Origin: Candidatus Cloacimonadota bacterium
GTDB lineage: Bacteria; Cloacimonadota; Cloacimonadia; Cloacimonadales; JAFGVF01
Direction of reading: 5' to 3'
Assembly (NCBI GenBank): GCA_016938155.1
Contig: JAFGVF010000087.1
Span: 1-19,396, forward strand
Length of the DNA: 19,396 nucleotides
Shown one piece after another: positions 1 through 8,382 of this stretch (positions are counted from its first letter, which is position 1; each line of letters begins with the position of its first letter). The notes beneath the pieces are model-generated. The model did not search any database. It had not been told where the DNA came from and was given only the letters and a program-made list of their open reading frames with translations. A program made the translations under genes and the position numbers.

Positions 1-3000
1 ATTGAGGTTATGAATACACCTCCTGCTCTTGTAAGTAATATCCCCGATCTGGAGATTGTAATCAACTCAGTAAATAATGAACTGAATCTCAATAACTATT
101 TCACGGATGCCGATAATGACCCGTTGCTCTTTTACGCTTCCGGTTACAGTCATTGCTCCGTACTTGTTCAAAATGGATTTGTAACAATTACCACTCAAGC
201 CTGGCAGGGAATTGATCAAATTATTTTCACTGCTCGTGATAATAGCAATGCAATAGTCAGAGATACCATCTCTGTCAGAATCAGGCCGGTTAATGAACCC
301 CCTGTGTTATCTTTACCTGATAATATTTCTTTTCTTATGAATTCTTCTGAATATAGGGATTTTGCTGACTATATGTACGACTCAGACCAGACAGACGATG
401 AATTGACACTATATTTCACTGACAATATTCATACTCATTTTTCTATCTTAGGGACCAATGTCACAATCACAGCTGATGCAGATTGGAGTGGTTCTGAAGT
501 TGTTACTGTTAACTTGGATGATAATCAAGGTGGAGAGATTACTACTGATACAATTGTCATAGAAGTACTTGATTCGCTTAGTCCAGTCTTTGAGGTTGAT
601 AATATCGCTCCATGGGGAGGAGAAGCAGTCCACTTTACAGACTTCACACAAGGCAATGTCGGTATATGGGAATGGGATTTCGAATCAGATGGGTTCATAG
701 ATAGCCAAACTCAAAACCCAACACATACCTACAACATAGGTGGTGAATACTTTGTTACATTAACAGTTAGAACAGAAACAGACGCAACGCCATATTCCTA
801 TACAATGGAAGACCCTATTGTTGTAAATGGTACAGGTGTCCCTGGTGGGGATATCATTGATGAAAGCTGGGTACCGGAATCATCACCTTATAATATTTTC
901 GGTCAAATAACGATTCCAACAGACGGTAGATTAGAGATTCAACAGGATGTTGTAGTAAATGTGTTCACTGATTCAATGTTGGTTATTGAAGGTGAATTTA
1001 TTGCTGATCAGGCAATATTTACGACAGAATTGGTTAATAACTGGGGAGGTCTAATGTTTGGAGAAGGTTCTGATAGTTCTGTAGTTACGGGTTGCCAGTT
1101 ATTAAATGCTGAGAATCCGATTCGGATTAACAGCTCATCTCCATCACTGGATAACCTGACAATCTTAGCTGGCATTGAAAGAACAGTTTCCTCTGGGACA
1201 GCAGTTGTTATAACAGGAGCATCTTCTCCAACAATATCTAATCTTACGATACACGGTTATTCCAGTGGATTGGAGATATCCGGAACTGATGGAGGTAATC
1301 CTTTCCTTCAGAACATCTCTTTCCTAAACTCCGGAGCTCCAAGAACCGAGGATGGAGTCGGGGTTGTTATCTCGAGCTCAGCTACAATCGACAGTCTGAT
1401 AGTAGAGGATTATCCTACGGGTATTCTCTTTGAAAACACCACTCAGACACCTACTCTAACCAATGTTCGGGTTCGCAACAGTGATAATACCACCCGTAAT
1501 CTTGATTATGGTGTTGCCCTCTCCGGTACGGTTTCAGTTGATATTTCCGGAATGATTATTGAAGGCTATACTACAGGTATAGATATGAGCAATGAGCTTG
1601 GTAGTGCATCGACACCAACCTTAACAAATATTAGAATAAGAAACACTGAAAACAGTACGCGTCCAGATTCCCGCGGAATCAATGTATCCGGTAATGTAAA
1701 CGGAACATTAACAGATGTTGAGATTAATGACTTTGCCATTGCAGTTGACTTTGAGCAATTAGGTATAACAGAAACAGCTCCAACTCTCACAAATGTTCGG
1801 GTTAGAAACTCAGAAAACAGCACCCGTACTGTCGGTGAAGGTTTCCTTTTTGTAGGTTCAGTAGCCTGTCAATTGAGTGATATTGAGGTGGAGAACTGTT
1901 CCTCAGGTATTGAAATATGGAATGAACAAAGAACAGTTTCAACACCTACTCTAACGAATATTCGGGTTAGAAATTCTGAGAATACAACCAGACCTGAATC
2001 TAAAGGAATCTATATTACAGGCTCGGTTTCGCCAACCCTTGACGATGTTGATATTGAGAACTTAGGAGTTGGTATTGAATTCGACCAGATGGATTCCGGT
2101 ACATCAACTCCGACTCTCACAAATGTACGAGTTCGGAATACGGATAATACAGTAAGAACAGCAGTTACAGGTATAAAGATAACACAAAGCAGCTCTGTTT
2201 CCATGATTGATACAGAAGTAAATGATTATCCTCAGGGTATCGAGTTCCAAAACAGTAGTATCAATACTATGATAACTCCAACCTTAACAAATGTACGAGT
2301 TCGGAATACGGATAACACAGTGCGTAATAGACCTCTTCGTGAGCTTGACGAGACTGTTTTTGCTGTCAAAGCAGTTGGCAAAATATGTCTTAATGTAGAT
2401 GATTTTCAGGCAGAGAATACCGGAAACGGGATTATCTACGAACAACAGGGTAGTCTGGGAACATCTGTTCCATCATTAACCAATGTAAGGGTCAGGAATA
2501 GTGAAAACAGCACCCGACCAAATGCCTATGGTCTTTTCCTGAAAAATGTACCTTTTATCTCTTGTAGCAGCGATACCCTAACAGGAATTGATTATGGTCT
2601 GATTTATCAGAACCTTAGCAATGATAGATCAACCCCAAGCCTGACCAATGTCAGGATTCGAAACAGTGAAAATGCCACTCGACTTGTCGGTGTTGGTGTT
2701 GAACTGGGCAATAATGTTGATGCGATTATTCGCGGATGCGAGATTACAGGATTCAACACGGGAATCAGAGTTCTTGGAGTTAATAATTCTGAGATTGTTT
2801 CTAATGACCTTTTCAATAATGCTATCGGTATAGAGCTTAACTCAACACTTGCTCTAATAGAGAAGAATACTATAGTTGCAACATCCGATATGGCTTCTCT
2901 AATGGTAACGGCATTGAAAGTAATAAACAATGCCACTCTTGATGTAAACAAGTTCACAATAGATAATTATCCAAGAGCTGTCGAAGCTACCAACTGCTCT

Positions 3001-3915
3001 GTTCAGCTTTCCAACAGCATTATCTGGGGACAAACCTCAATAGCACAACCTTTCTTATCCGTTAATGCTCTTGTTAACTCTTCCTACTGTAACGCTCACA
3101 CAGATTCACCTGTTGCTGGTATCGGGAATATCAATTCCGAACCGATGTTTGTCGATGCGGCAAATGGCGATTACAGGCTTAATTTCGAAAGCCCTATGAT
3201 TGATGCCGGTGATCCTGATGCTGATGGTGATGGCTGGACATACTATGAAGGCGATATGGACGACGCTGACCCTGATGGAACAAGACTGGATATGGGTAGT
3301 AAATACTATCGTCATTATGCTCATATTGTTGTGAATGACCAAACCATCATCCAGGGTGAGCCATCAACATATCATGCCGATACTTATGGGCATATTCCCC
3401 AGTTGGTTACTTATGACTGGAACTTTGGGGATAATAATACTTCAACCGATGCAGATGTAATCCACACCTATGCACAACTGGGTGTCTATTCGGTCAGATT
3501 AATCGTAACCTCAGGAGCCTTAGTCGATACCGTTTACTATGAAAACCATGTACTGGTTAGCCAGACTCTTCTACCTGCTCCCACCAATGTTAGTATATCT
3601 GCCTCAGGAGATGACATCACGGTCAGCTGGTCACCGATTGTTAATGATTATTACAGCAATCCCGTAACCGTAAACCATTATCTGGTTTACTGGAGTGATA
3701 CCTCTGACGGTGATTTCTACTATCTGGGAGATAGCGGAAGCAATACTTCCTTTACAGATGTCGGTGTACTACACAGAGTGAAGTACTATCGTGTTATCGG
3801 CTTTATCGGTGACCTTCGCAGTCTTAATGATTATCTCACAAGAACACGAGGAGTCATGCCTAAGCCAAATGGAATAAGCTCCCAAAACTCCGGGCTACAA
3901 CGCTCGAAGCACTAA
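1..3915 (+). CDS. Giant secreted PKD / beta-helix / FnIII surface protein (5' end outside window)
   Basis: The frame is open from base 1. The first residues (I-E-V-M-N-T-P-P) match the linker between Ig-like repeats seen again near residue 94 (V-N-E-P-P), so the ATG at base 10 is internal and the true start lies upstream. Numbering from that ATG, two cadherin/Ig-like repeats (about 1-95 and 96-190) are followed by a PKD domain (about 194-270, with WEWDFESDG and HTYNIGGEYFVTLTV). A long right-handed beta-helix (about 300-1000) comes next, then an acidic D-rich patch (DADGDG), a second PKD domain (about 1105-1175, YDWNFGDNN) and an FnIII-like domain (about 1190-1275). The helix holds a 55-residue repeat, listed separately. 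Such modules are known in extracellular adhesins and carbohydrate-binding proteins; no catalytic motif is visible. The C-terminus has no YPNPFNP-type sorting domain, unlike the C25 protein in this window. An adhesin or matrix protein is an inference. Confidence 0.85.
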   Translation: MEVMNTPPALVSNIPDLEIVINSVNNELNLNNYFTDADNDPLLFYASGYSHCSVLVQNGFVTITTQAWQGIDQIIFTARDNSNAIVRDTISVRIRPVNEPPVLSLPDNISFLMNSSEYRDFADYMYDSDQTDDELTLYFTDNIHTHFSILGTNVTITADADWSGSEVVTVNLDDNQGGEITTDTIVIEVLDSLSPVFEVDNIAPWGGEAVHFTDFTQGNVGIWEWDFESDGFIDSQTQNPTHTYNIGGEYFVTLTVRTETDATPYSYTMEDPIVVNGTGVPGGDIIDESWVPESSPYNIFGQITIPTDGRLEIQQDVVVNVFTDSMLVIEGEFIADQAIFTTELVNNWGGLMFGEGSDSSVVTGCQLLNAENPIRINSSSPSLDNLTILAGIERTVSSGTAVVITGASSPTISNLTIHGYSSGLEISGTDGGNPFLQNISFLNSGAPRTEDGVGVVISSSATIDSLIVEDYPTGILFENTTQTPTLTNVRVRNSDNTTRNLDYGVALSGTVSVDISGMIIEGYTTGIDMSNELGSASTPTLTNIRIRNTENSTRPDSRGINVSGNVNGTLTDVEINDFAIAVDFEQLGITETAPTLTNVRVRNSENSTRTVGEGFLFVGSVACQLSDIEVENCSSGIEIWNEQRTVSTPTLTNIRVRNSENTTRPESKGIYITGSVSPTLDDVDIENLGVGIEFDQMDSGTSTPTLTNVRVRNTDNTVRTAVTGIKITQSSSVSMIDTEVNDYPQGIEFQNSSINTMITPTLTNVRVRNTDNTVRNRPLRELDETVFAVKAVGKICLNVDDFQAENTGNGIIYEQQGSLGTSVPSLTNVRVRNSENSTRPNAYGLFLKNVPFISCSSDTLTGIDYGLIYQNLSNDRSTPSLTNVRIRNSENATRLVGVGVELGNNVDAIIRGCEITGFNTGIRVLGVNNSEIVSNDLFNNAIGIELNSTLALIEKNTIVATSDMASLMVTALKVINNATLDVNKFTIDNYPRAVEATNCSVQLSNSIIWGQTSIAQPFLSVNALVNSSYCNAHTDSPVAGIGNINSEPMFVDAANGDYRLNFESPMIDAGDPDADGDGWTYYEGDMDDADPDGTRLDMGSKYYRHYAHIVVNDQTIIQGEPSTYHADTYGHIPQLVTYDWNFGDNNTSTDADVIHTYAQLGVYSVRLIVTSGALVDTVYYENHVLVSQTLLPAPTNVSISASGDDITVSWSPIVNDYYSNPVTVNHYLVYWSDTSDGDFYYLGDSGSNTSFTDVGVLHRVKYYRVIGFIGDLRSLNDYLTRTRGVMPKPNGISSQNSGLQRSKH
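1138..2682 (+). repeat. 55-residue (165-bp) tandem repeat in the beta-helix
   Basis: Eight copies of a 17-residue motif with consensus TPTLTNVRVRNSENSTR start at 1447, 1612, 1777, 1942, 2107, 2275, 2467 and 2632. The spacings are 165, 165, 165, 165, 168, 192 and 165 bp. Two degenerate copies precede them at about 1138 (SPSLDNLTI) and 1297 (NPFLQNISF). Between the conserved motifs lies a variable half-unit of the pattern G-x-x-x-D-V-E-I-x-D-Y-x-x-G-I-E-F. One 55-residue unit is therefore probably two beta-helix coils. Codons differ freely between copies while the protein motif is kept, which points to old duplications under selection; copies 5 and 6 are the exception, being nearly identical in DNA. 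Confidence 0.9.
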
Positions 3916-3929
3916 TATATACTTAGCAT

Positions 3930-3955
3930 AAAAGCCTCCGGAAACGGAGGCTTTT
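3930..3955 (+). terminator. Rho-independent terminator after the surface protein gene
   Basis: An 11-bp perfect stem (arms 3930-3940 and 3945-3955, core GCCTCCG/CGGAGGC) closes a GAAA tetraloop. The arms end in A and T runs. It begins 14 nt after the TAA stop at 3913-3915. Confidence 0.88.
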
Positions 3956-4202
3956 GCTTCCTTGCATATTGAGCAAACCAATGCCTCTAAACCTCCAATT
4001 CAGATACGAGATATCATCCCCTGTCAGTAGCGATTAAACAACCTATTCTGAAGCAAGTTATGGCACAGATAGTCATTGCAATAATGATAATTTTTCCCAC
4101 ATATATCCCTAATCATCCTTTGTAGCTTCTGTGTTCAAGAATTATACGATTGCTTTACATGTTCTGAGTTATTGCTTGATTAAAGGCAATTGAACACAAA
4201 TA
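3956..4202. other. Non-coding spacer between convergent genes
   Basis: This AT-rich stretch lies between two terminators that end transcription from opposite sides. I see no open frame with a ribosome-binding site, no RNA gene and no repeat in it. Confidence 0.6.
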
Positions 4203-4228
4203 GAAAAGCCCTGTCATCAAACAGGGCT
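4203..4228 (-). terminator. Terminator of the purS-orf376 operon
   Basis: On the minus strand an 8-bp perfect stem (AGCCCTGT / ACAGGGCT, arms 4221-4228 and 4207-4214) with a 6-nt loop is followed by a short T run (complement of 4204-4207). It sits 20 nt after the TAA-type stop of the last gene at 4249. Confidence 0.8.
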
Positions 4229-4248
4229 AATGTACTCATATAGTTTAT

Positions 4249-5379
4249 TTATTCTTCAATAACTTCGACATTTGCTCTTGGAATTGTAACCTTTTCGCCG
4301 TTATCAAGTTCTGCATTGAGAACACGCACCCATGTCTCAGATTGAACTTGAGTGAGTTTCTCAGGAAGTCCGGTGATTTTACCGATACTACCAAAGTTTG
4401 GCTCACGAATCACGCGGATGGTAGAACCAATCTCCAGAGTTGGCATCTTAGCGGCAACAACCTTGAGGTCATCACTTGTGAAATCAATCGGAATGATGAT
4501 TTCAGGACGCATTACACCGGCACGAATCTGAGTCTTCCCATGGCAAGATGCCTTCTTACCATCAAAGCTTTTCAGAAGCTCAAAGGTTTTGCGAGCCATA
4601 TTGATTAATCCGAATCCTTCCGTAACAATAATAGAGGTGTTAATCTCTTCATGCCCCGTAATGGCAACGCCAATGTCATAACCGAGAAGTTCCTTAATGT
4701 CCTGATCCTCAATGCCACCGGTAACAATTGCAGATACACCTACAGACATTGCTTTCTTAATAGCTGCAAGTGTAACCAGACTACCACCCACGATAATCTT
4801 ACCCTTACAGGTGTCATTAATCATATCTGCATCCAAAACGGTTGTTGGGTCTTTTGCGAGCACTTTAATCTCACCGAAAGTCTCTCCACCCAATCCGAAT
4901 ATACCTTGAATATATGCAGATTTGTTTTCGATAACTACGCCTTCATTCGGAATTACTTCAGTAACAAGTCCATCCACAAAGGCAAGAACCTGAATCGGGA
5001 TACGGGGTTCACGAAGGAGCATCTGTCCTGTATGTTTGGAAACGCTTTCTATCTCACCGTCTGTTGGTGATTTGAAGCTGTTTTTCCACAATCCGGTACC
5101 AAGGAAACCCTTATTCTCTGCGAGAATCTGGTCTTTCTTGATATAATCTCCTGGCTTAACCTTGAGATACATCTCTAATTGCTGAGGTGTACATCCCATT
5201 TTATTAGCAAGTTTTATCGGAATCACATTACCGGGAAGCAGTGTCTCTGCAACTAAATCTTCTGCTTTAACTTTATCTCCAACCTTAACAAGGACTGAAC
5301 CCTTGATAGGAAGAATTCTTTCTTTTCTGAGAACGATACTTTTTGTAACGGTTAATCCTGCTGAATATGCTTGTGCCAT
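4249..5379 (-). CDS. Uncharacterised 376-residue protein with barrel-sandwich-like N-terminus and KOW-like C-terminus
   Basis: I do not recognise a named family. Residues about 25-60 and 70-105 contain two short beta segments of the type V-K-V-G-D-x-V and V-K-P-G-D-Y-I, as in barrel-sandwich-hybrid (biotinyl/lipoyl-like) folds, but without an attachment Lys motif I can identify. The middle (about 190-300) looks like an alpha/beta domain (KIIVGGSLVTLAAIKKA, AIVTGGI). The last about 65 residues (IGSTIRVIREPNFGSIGKITG, ending VTIPRANVEVIEE) resemble an SH3/KOW-type barrel. There is no signal peptide, so it is probably cytoplasmic. A strong AGGAGGTGA ribosome-binding site at about 5383-5390 overlaps the stop of the mutL-like gene, so the two are very likely translationally coupled. 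I infer a role as partner of that ATPase; its biochemical role is unknown. Confidence 0.8.
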   Translation of the reverse strand: MAQAYSAGLTVTKSIVLRKERILPIKGSVLVKVGDKVKAEDLVAETLLPGNVIPIKLANKMGCTPQQLEMYLKVKPGDYIKKDQILAENKGFLGTGLWKNSFKSPTDGEIESVSKHTGQMLLREPRIPIQVLAFVDGLVTEVIPNEGVVIENKSAYIQGIFGLGGETFGEIKVLAKDPTTVLDADMINDTCKGKIIVGGSLVTLAAIKKAMSVGVSAIVTGGIEDQDIKELLGYDIGVAITGHEEINTSIIVTEGFGLINMARKTFELLKSFDGKKASCHGKTQIRAGVMRPEIIIPIDFTSDDLKVVAAKMPTLEIGSTIRVIREPNFGSIGKITGLPEKLTQVQSETWVRVLNAELDNGEKVTIPRANVEVIEE

Positions 5380-5389
5380 GTTTCACCTC

Positions 5390-7252
5390 CTAATTTAACA
5401 TTGTATCGGGATAAGCTTCTAATTCCTTCATCCATTTAAGGAGTCGAGGAACACGGTCACTCGCTTCAACCGGCAATACGAAAGGATTTCTTCCGCGTGT
5501 ATCCAGAACAATACCAACAACTCCTCCATGGAGTTGAGTCTCAAGGGTATTGTTCTTGCCGGCACCGACATCAAGTCCACGCCCTGGTTTGAGGACAGCT
5601 TTTGCTGTTTCACCTACTCCACAAGGAATCAGACGAAGCTCTCCAAAAGGAATTTTCTCATCGAAGATCTTACCGTCTGGGAGTTCAAGTCTGGCTTCAA
5701 GAGCAATAGCATCCTCTTTTATTTTACCCACAGGGGCAACGCAAGAACCGAGGTAAACCATACAATCTTTGTCAAAAACTTCAGTAGCAGCTTCTTCATT
5801 GATTGATGCAAGTACTCCCAGATGAGGCATCATGAAGATTGAGTCCACAGCAAGACGGGTTACACATTCAGGCAGGAATGCATCAATCATCATCATAACT
5901 GTTTGATTCCTGCGAGGTGCATGAGAAAGTACACCACCTGAACCAACTAAGAGGTCAAGGGATGACATATTAACGATCGTCGCTCCTGACTCACTTTGGG
6001 TGAAAGCCTGAGAGATATCACGCTTTTGCTGAGCACCTTTTAGTGATACTGCAAATTCTTTATGCTGTATTAGTGCAAGACGCAGGGCTTCCTTAGCAAT
6101 TGCCTGTTCGAGCACAAGTTCAGAGCTCTTAGCAGGTATTGTAGTAGGTCTGATCATCTTGTTTTTTATCATATTACGAAGTTCTTTCTTATCAATATCA
6201 AATGGAACCCAACGAAGAATGTTATCCAGTCCGGCAGATGCCAAAACATTTGATATTGAATAACTCATTCCCAGGTTTGCACTTACAGTGCGATTAAAAA
6301 TATAATCTTCAGTAAATACGGAGAATACATCAGTGGTTGCTCCCCCGATATCCACTCCGAGAACTTCAATCTGGTTCATTTTGGCTATAGTCTGCATTAT
6401 ATTACCAACTGCAGCAGGAGTAGGCATAATCGGAACTTCCTGTCCATCAGGACCTATAGCCCAGGACATTAGTTTGCCATATCCGGGAGCTTGTTGCATA
6501 ACATGCTCAAGAAAGATATCATGTATTTTATCACGGGCAGGACCAAGATTCTCTCTTTCGAGGGTAGGTCGAAGATTATCAGAGATAATCAATCCAACTT
6601 TATCACCAAGTGTCTCTTTAATCTCATCAACAGCCTTATTATTTCCAGCAAAAATAACGGGTAAATTATAAGACGAACCGAGTCTTGGTCTTGGGTCTGC
6701 AGCAGCTACAAGTTCAGCCATTTCAACAACATGCTTTGTTGTTCCGCCATCCACACCACCAGCCATGAGGATCATATCAGGTCTGAGTTGTCTGATTCTT
6801 TCAATCTTCTGATGGTTCATTCTTTTGTCGTTGCTTGCAATCAGGTCCATAACAATAGCACCTGCACCGAGTGCGGCACGCTCAGCACTTTCACCAGTCA
6901 TCTTAGCTACAACACCGGTAACCATCATCTGAAGTCCACCACCGGCTGAAGAGGTTGATACATAGGCATCTGCACCCAAATCACCTTTTCTTGGGATGAT
7001 AAGTTTATCATCTTCGATGAACTTAATGTTGTTGTTGTCATATTTTAAGCGTGCAAGTTCTTCAAGTTCCTGCACAGCATTCAGGACACCTCTGGTAACA
7101 TCGTTAAGAGGGGCTTCCACCGTTGTCGGGGATTCTCCTCTCACGGTTTGACGATATTCACCGTCAACATACTCAATGAGGATCGCTTTGGTTGTGGTAC
7201 TACCACAGTCCGTAGCAATAATCCTGGTAAGTTTTTCTTTGGGATATTGCAT
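5390..7252 (-). CDS. MutL/GlmL-family actin-like ATPase (glutamate mutase L type)
   Basis: This 620-residue protein has the ASKHA ATPase layout: a phosphate-1 loop DCGSTTTKA at 15-23, a conserved STSSAGGGLQM...ERAALGAGA segment at about 99-131, MAGGVDGGTT at 163-172, a phosphate-2 loop GVDIGGATTDV at 299-309 and an adenosine motif LLVGSGGVLSH at 434-444. These are hallmarks of the MutL/GlmL family. Its genes accompany B12-dependent carbon-skeleton mutases and aminomutases, where a reactivation or assembly role is proposed. From memory the classical GlmL is nearer 460 residues, so this is a long form with a C-terminal extension (from about 460). No mutase subunit lies in the window. The start is fixed by GGAGG at 7258-7262, 5 nt upstream; an ATG at 7256 is out of frame. 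The gap to the upstream gene is 12 nt. Confidence 0.88.
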   Translation of the reverse strand: MQYPKEKLTRIIATDCGSTTTKAILIEYVDGEYRQTVRGESPTTVEAPLNDVTRGVLNAVQELEELARLKYDNNNIKFIEDDKLIIPRKGDLGADAYVSTSSAGGGLQMMVTGVVAKMTGESAERAALGAGAIVMDLIASNDKRMNHQKIERIRQLRPDMILMAGGVDGGTTKHVVEMAELVAAADPRPRLGSSYNLPVIFAGNNKAVDEIKETLGDKVGLIISDNLRPTLERENLGPARDKIHDIFLEHVMQQAPGYGKLMSWAIGPDGQEVPIMPTPAAVGNIMQTIAKMNQIEVLGVDIGGATTDVFSVFTEDYIFNRTVSANLGMSYSISNVLASAGLDNILRWVPFDIDKKELRNMIKNKMIRPTTIPAKSSELVLEQAIAKEALRLALIQHKEFAVSLKGAQQKRDISQAFTQSESGATIVNMSSLDLLVGSGGVLSHAPRRNQTVMMMIDAFLPECVTRLAVDSIFMMPHLGVLASINEEAATEVFDKDCMVYLGSCVAPVGKIKEDAIALEARLELPDGKIFDEKIPFGELRLIPCGVGETAKAVLKPGRGLDVGAGKNNTLETQLHGGVVGIVLDTRGRNPFVLPVEASDRVPRLLKWMKELEAYPDTMLN

Positions 7253-7264
7253 ACATTCCTCCGC

Positions 7265-7642
7265 TTATTTATTTCTTTGAAAAATTTTCTTTATTGAAGC
7301 CTTAAACTGCTTCCGTCGTTTTATTCTGAGGGCTCGCTTCTTTTCCCGCTCCTCCCAGTACAACTCATCATCTATTTCTTCTATTCTTTTGACAAGTAAA
7401 TTTATATATTCTCTGTTCTGAATAACCACTGCAAACTCTTGGTAGGCTTTGGAATCTACAAATACTTCTGCAAATGGAAGTACAGCATACATAGCTGAAC
7501 TGGTAATCCCATGTAAAGGTTTTAACGATTCTATGGTCATTATTGCTGCGGCAGTAAGATGTCTTTCCACAAAGAATTTGGCTGCTTTGTCAATCAAGAC
7601 TAAAGCCCTTTCACGAGGAATATCCACAACATAATCTAACAT
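7265..7642 (-). CDS. Uncharacterised 125-residue cytoplasmic protein
   Basis: I do not recognise a named family. The first about 95 residues are mostly helical, with a conserved-looking core (IESLKPLHGITSSAMYAVLP, then an aromatic/charged segment ending NREYINLLVKRIEEID). The last 30 residues are strongly basic (REKKRALRIKRRKQ..KKIFQRNK) and could bind nucleic acid or membrane lipids. There is no signal peptide. Its ATG overlaps the TAG stop of comF by 7 nt (7636-7642), and it ends 12 nt before the mutL-like gene, so its place in the operon is secure. The overlap and the good AGGT ribosome-binding site argue that it is real. I infer a link to the MutL-like ATPase from position only. Confidence 0.75.
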   Translation of the reverse strand: MLDYVVDIPRERALVLIDKAAKFFVERHLTAAAIMTIESLKPLHGITSSAMYAVLPFAEVFVDSKAYQEFAVVIQNREYINLLVKRIEEIDDELYWEEREKKRALRIKRRKQFKASIKKIFQRNK

Positions 7643-8382
7643 ACTTTACCTATTGTAAACACATACAATCTATTCGGGTTACATTCATTTACAGCTGCAC
7701 AAACCTCACGCATAGTGGAACCTGATGTGTAGATATCATCCAAAACAACCACATTCTTTCCCGTTATCTTCTCTGGTTTTACTACCTTGAAAGCACCCTT
7801 AACATTAACCGAACGCTGCTCTGTTCGAACCATCGATTGTTTCTGGGTAGCTCTAACCCTTTTTAGGGCATGGGGATAATACTCCCAACCTGTTTTAAGA
7901 GCTATTTTTTCAGCAAGCAAGGCAGATTGATTAAATCCTCTCTCTCTCTGCCTAACAGAGTGTAGAGGAACCGGAAGAATCACTTCTGCATCCGTAAAAA
8001 CCCGATGTTTATCAAGCCAATGTTCTGCTCTTGTTGCCAGATATTCGGCAATTTTTCGTTTATCTTTGTATTTTAGACTATGGATTAAAGCCCTTAATGA
8101 ATCATGATAACCGAAAACTGCCTCTGCTTCTGTCCATGGCTCATCCGGTCTCCCGCATTCAAAACATTCACCTTTTACAAGCTTATGCCCACACTCTGGA
8201 CAAAGTCCTGTCTCCAATTCTTCAAGCTTATTCAAGCAGTCACTGCAGAGCCAGTCTTGAGCCTTGTCAATTCTATTCCCGCAATTCTGACACACAGGAG
8301 GGTACAGCAGGTTAAGCTGACCTATACACTTAGTGCTGTCAGAGATAAAACTCCTTATAATTGCAGGAAAAGTAATGTTCAT
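7636..8382 (-). CDS. comF: ComF/GntX-family protein with zinc ribbon and phosphoribosyltransferase domain
   Basis: This 248-residue protein has the ComF layout. Four Cys pairs in the N-terminal third (31/34, 46/49, 61/64, 73/76) can form zinc-binding ribbons, and a type I phosphoribosyltransferase domain follows with the PRPP loop VVVLDDIYTSGST at 211-223. The family motif L-P-V-P-L-H-x-x-R-x-R-E-R-G-F-N-Q is at 136-152. ComF proteins are linked to DNA uptake in transformable bacteria and GntX to gluconate use, but most homologues have no proven substrate. Its ATG (8382-8380) directly follows the purQ TAA stop with no gap, so it probably depends on translation of purQ. No competence genes are seen nearby; the neighbours are purine genes. 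Confidence 0.9.
   Translation of the reverse strand: MNITFPAIIRSFISDSTKCIGQLNLLYPPVCQNCGNRIDKAQDWLCSDCLNKLEELETGLCPECGHKLVKGECFECGRPDEPWTEAEAVFGYHDSLRALIHSLKYKDKRKIAEYLATRAEHWLDKHRVFTDAEVILPVPLHSVRQRERGFNQSALLAEKIALKTGWEYYPHALKRVRATQKQSMVRTEQRSVNVKGAFKVVKPEKITGKNVVVLDDIYTSGSTMREVCAAVNECNPNRLYVFTIGKVC

Noticed and set aside
1138..2682. CRISPR-like array because of regular spacing at 165 bp
   Set aside because: The repeats are coding, vary at synonymous sites, keep the reading frame, and have no short spacers; they are protein repeats.
4342..5070. Plus-strand open frames opposite the 376-residue gene
   Set aside because: They mirror a well-supported minus-strand gene that has a strong ribosome-binding site and operon position; no motifs of their own.
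7636..8382. comF as evidence of natural competence
   Set aside because: ComF/GntX proteins are widespread in bacteria not known to take up DNA, and no other competence gene is in the window.
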